From positions 35,201 to 99,200 of the forward strand of contig QANZ01050062.1 of the NCBI GenBank assembly GCA_003254925.1: a DNA stretch of 64,000 bases. The letters are read 5' to 3'. The notes below the pieces were generated by a model that did no database searches, had not been told where the DNA came from, and saw only the letters and a list, made by a program, of their open reading frames with translations. Of the stretch, positions 63,172-64,000 are shown piece after piece. Source of the DNA: Chamaecrista fasciculata. Taxonomy: Eukaryota > Streptophyta > Magnoliopsida > Fabales > Fabaceae. How positions within the stretch are numbered: position 1 is the first letter of the stretch; every line of letters begins with the position of its first letter. The position numbers and the translations under genes were made by a program.

Positions 63172-64000
63172 GTGCGAATTTGGTTCTGTAACTTTGCTCC
63201 AGTTTTCAAATCAGTCTGATAACTTTCTTGTATCAAATTTGGTCATGTATCTTTGCTCCAGGTCCCAAATCAGTCCTATATCTTTTTTTGTCTCAATTTT
63301 GGCTTTATATGTTTTAAAAACCTCCCACCGTTAGTCCTCCATCTATTTTAAATAACAGTTTAGTCCTAAAAACTTCAAGTCCCTTTCACTTTCGTCCCTG
63401 ACTATCAAAATGAAAGTGAAATTAAAGAGCATCCCTGAAGATTCTCAAACCTTACATCTTGGTCCCTAACCCATTAATTCTTCATGAAATGGAATAGAAA
63501 TGCAAAAAAAACACAAATTAACGGCAAATGACAAAGGGACCAAAACTGAAAATGCAAAAAATTTAAAACCCACCAGAAAACGTATGGAAATCGCCGAGAA
63601 ACTCAAAAACTCATCTAAAAACCCCAATTCTCACTGAAATCTCACTCAAATAATCGCCCTCAAATGCTTTAAGAAAGAATTTTCGAAAATCCAAACTTTT
63701 GAGGAGGGAGGTGATAGAAGATTCCCTTACATTTGGTGATTCCGAGAGAGAAGTTCTGAAATCCCTAACATTCTTCTATCACCTCCCTCCTCAAAAGTTT
63801 AGATTTTCGAAAAAAAATTTTTAAAGCATTTGAAGGCGATTATTTGAGTGAGATTTCAGTGAGAATTGAGGTTTTTAGATGAGTTCTTGAGTTTCTCGGC
63901 GATTTTCGTACATTTTCCTGTGAGTTTGGGGCATTTTCCGGTGAGTTTAAATTTTCTGCGTTTCCAGTTTTGGTCCTCTGTCATTTGCTTTAATTTGCGT
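63172..64000. mobile_element. Large palindromic fold-back element, cut by window end
   Basis: Centre near 63740. The left arm (AAATCGCCGAGAAACTC, CTCACTGAAATCTCACTCAA, CTTTTGAGGAGGGAGGTGAT) is mirrored at 63770-63910, and GGGACCAAAACTGAAAATGC is mirrored by TTTCCAGTTTTGGTCC at 63961-63976. The left end probably lies near 63172 (repeated TTTGGT..TCTTTGCTCCAG phrases at 63179-63290). The right end is beyond the window. No ORF. Confidence 0.6.

Overview
The window looks like nuclear DNA of a eudicot plant. It is AT-rich, its genes carry GT-AG introns, and it is full of plant-type transposable elements: Ty1/copia, gypsy-type LTRs, an L1-type LINE, Mutator-like fold-backs, MITEs and Helitron ends. 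It also holds a ferrochelatase with a chlorophyll-binding-like tail and a plant Kdo-pathway isomerase. I cannot name the species. Four single N characters (1242, 14141, 19199, 56523) sit at sequence discontinuities or in a microsatellite and look like gap placeholders.

Layout. 1-8.3 kb: LTR debris, a MITE with a 9-bp target duplication, degenerate telomere-like repeat, and one orphan coding exon on the minus strand (4539-4873). 8.4-10.5 kb: a three-exon minus-strand BABAM1/MERIT40-like gene. 10.9-11.5 kb: a gypsy-type LTR of the same family as the one at 1-446 but inverted. 14.2-19.9 kb: two copies of a class II small heat shock protein gene; the first is cut by an apparently intact copia element, the second has a 4-bp deletion at its start. 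22.7-25.9 kb: a nine-exon ferrochelatase gene. 26.4-34.1 kb: Helitron-like ends, a hAT-like MITE and a palindromic Mutator-like fold-back. 35.3-36.9 kb: a three-exon arabinose-5-phosphate isomerase gene (SIS + two CBS domains).

37.3-56.7 kb: a tandem duplication of a segment carrying an eight-exon KDM5-type JmjC gene on the minus strand. Comparing the copies dates later events. A LINE of about 6 kb (itself holding a nested 672-bp retroposon) and a 328-bp MITE entered the first unit. A 160-bp solo LTR entered an intron of the second copy, which also lost 28 codons of its JmjC domain. Both copies have replaced key iron and 2-oxoglutarate ligands, so they are probably not active demethylases.

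56.9-64 kb: nested fold-back DNA elements. The main one is a 2.9-kb Mutator-like element with a perfect 10-bp target duplication that carries a frameshifted GRF zinc-finger gene. The window ends inside another large palindrome.

The host genes are independent units (haem synthesis, Kdo/cell-wall sugar metabolism, deubiquitinase-complex scaffold, chaperone, chromatin reader/eraser family); nothing suggests a cluster. I did not find a convincing new multi-gene system. The most unusual items are the tandem catalytically degenerate JmjC genes, the GRF-carrying Mutator-like element, and the split small heat shock protein locus.
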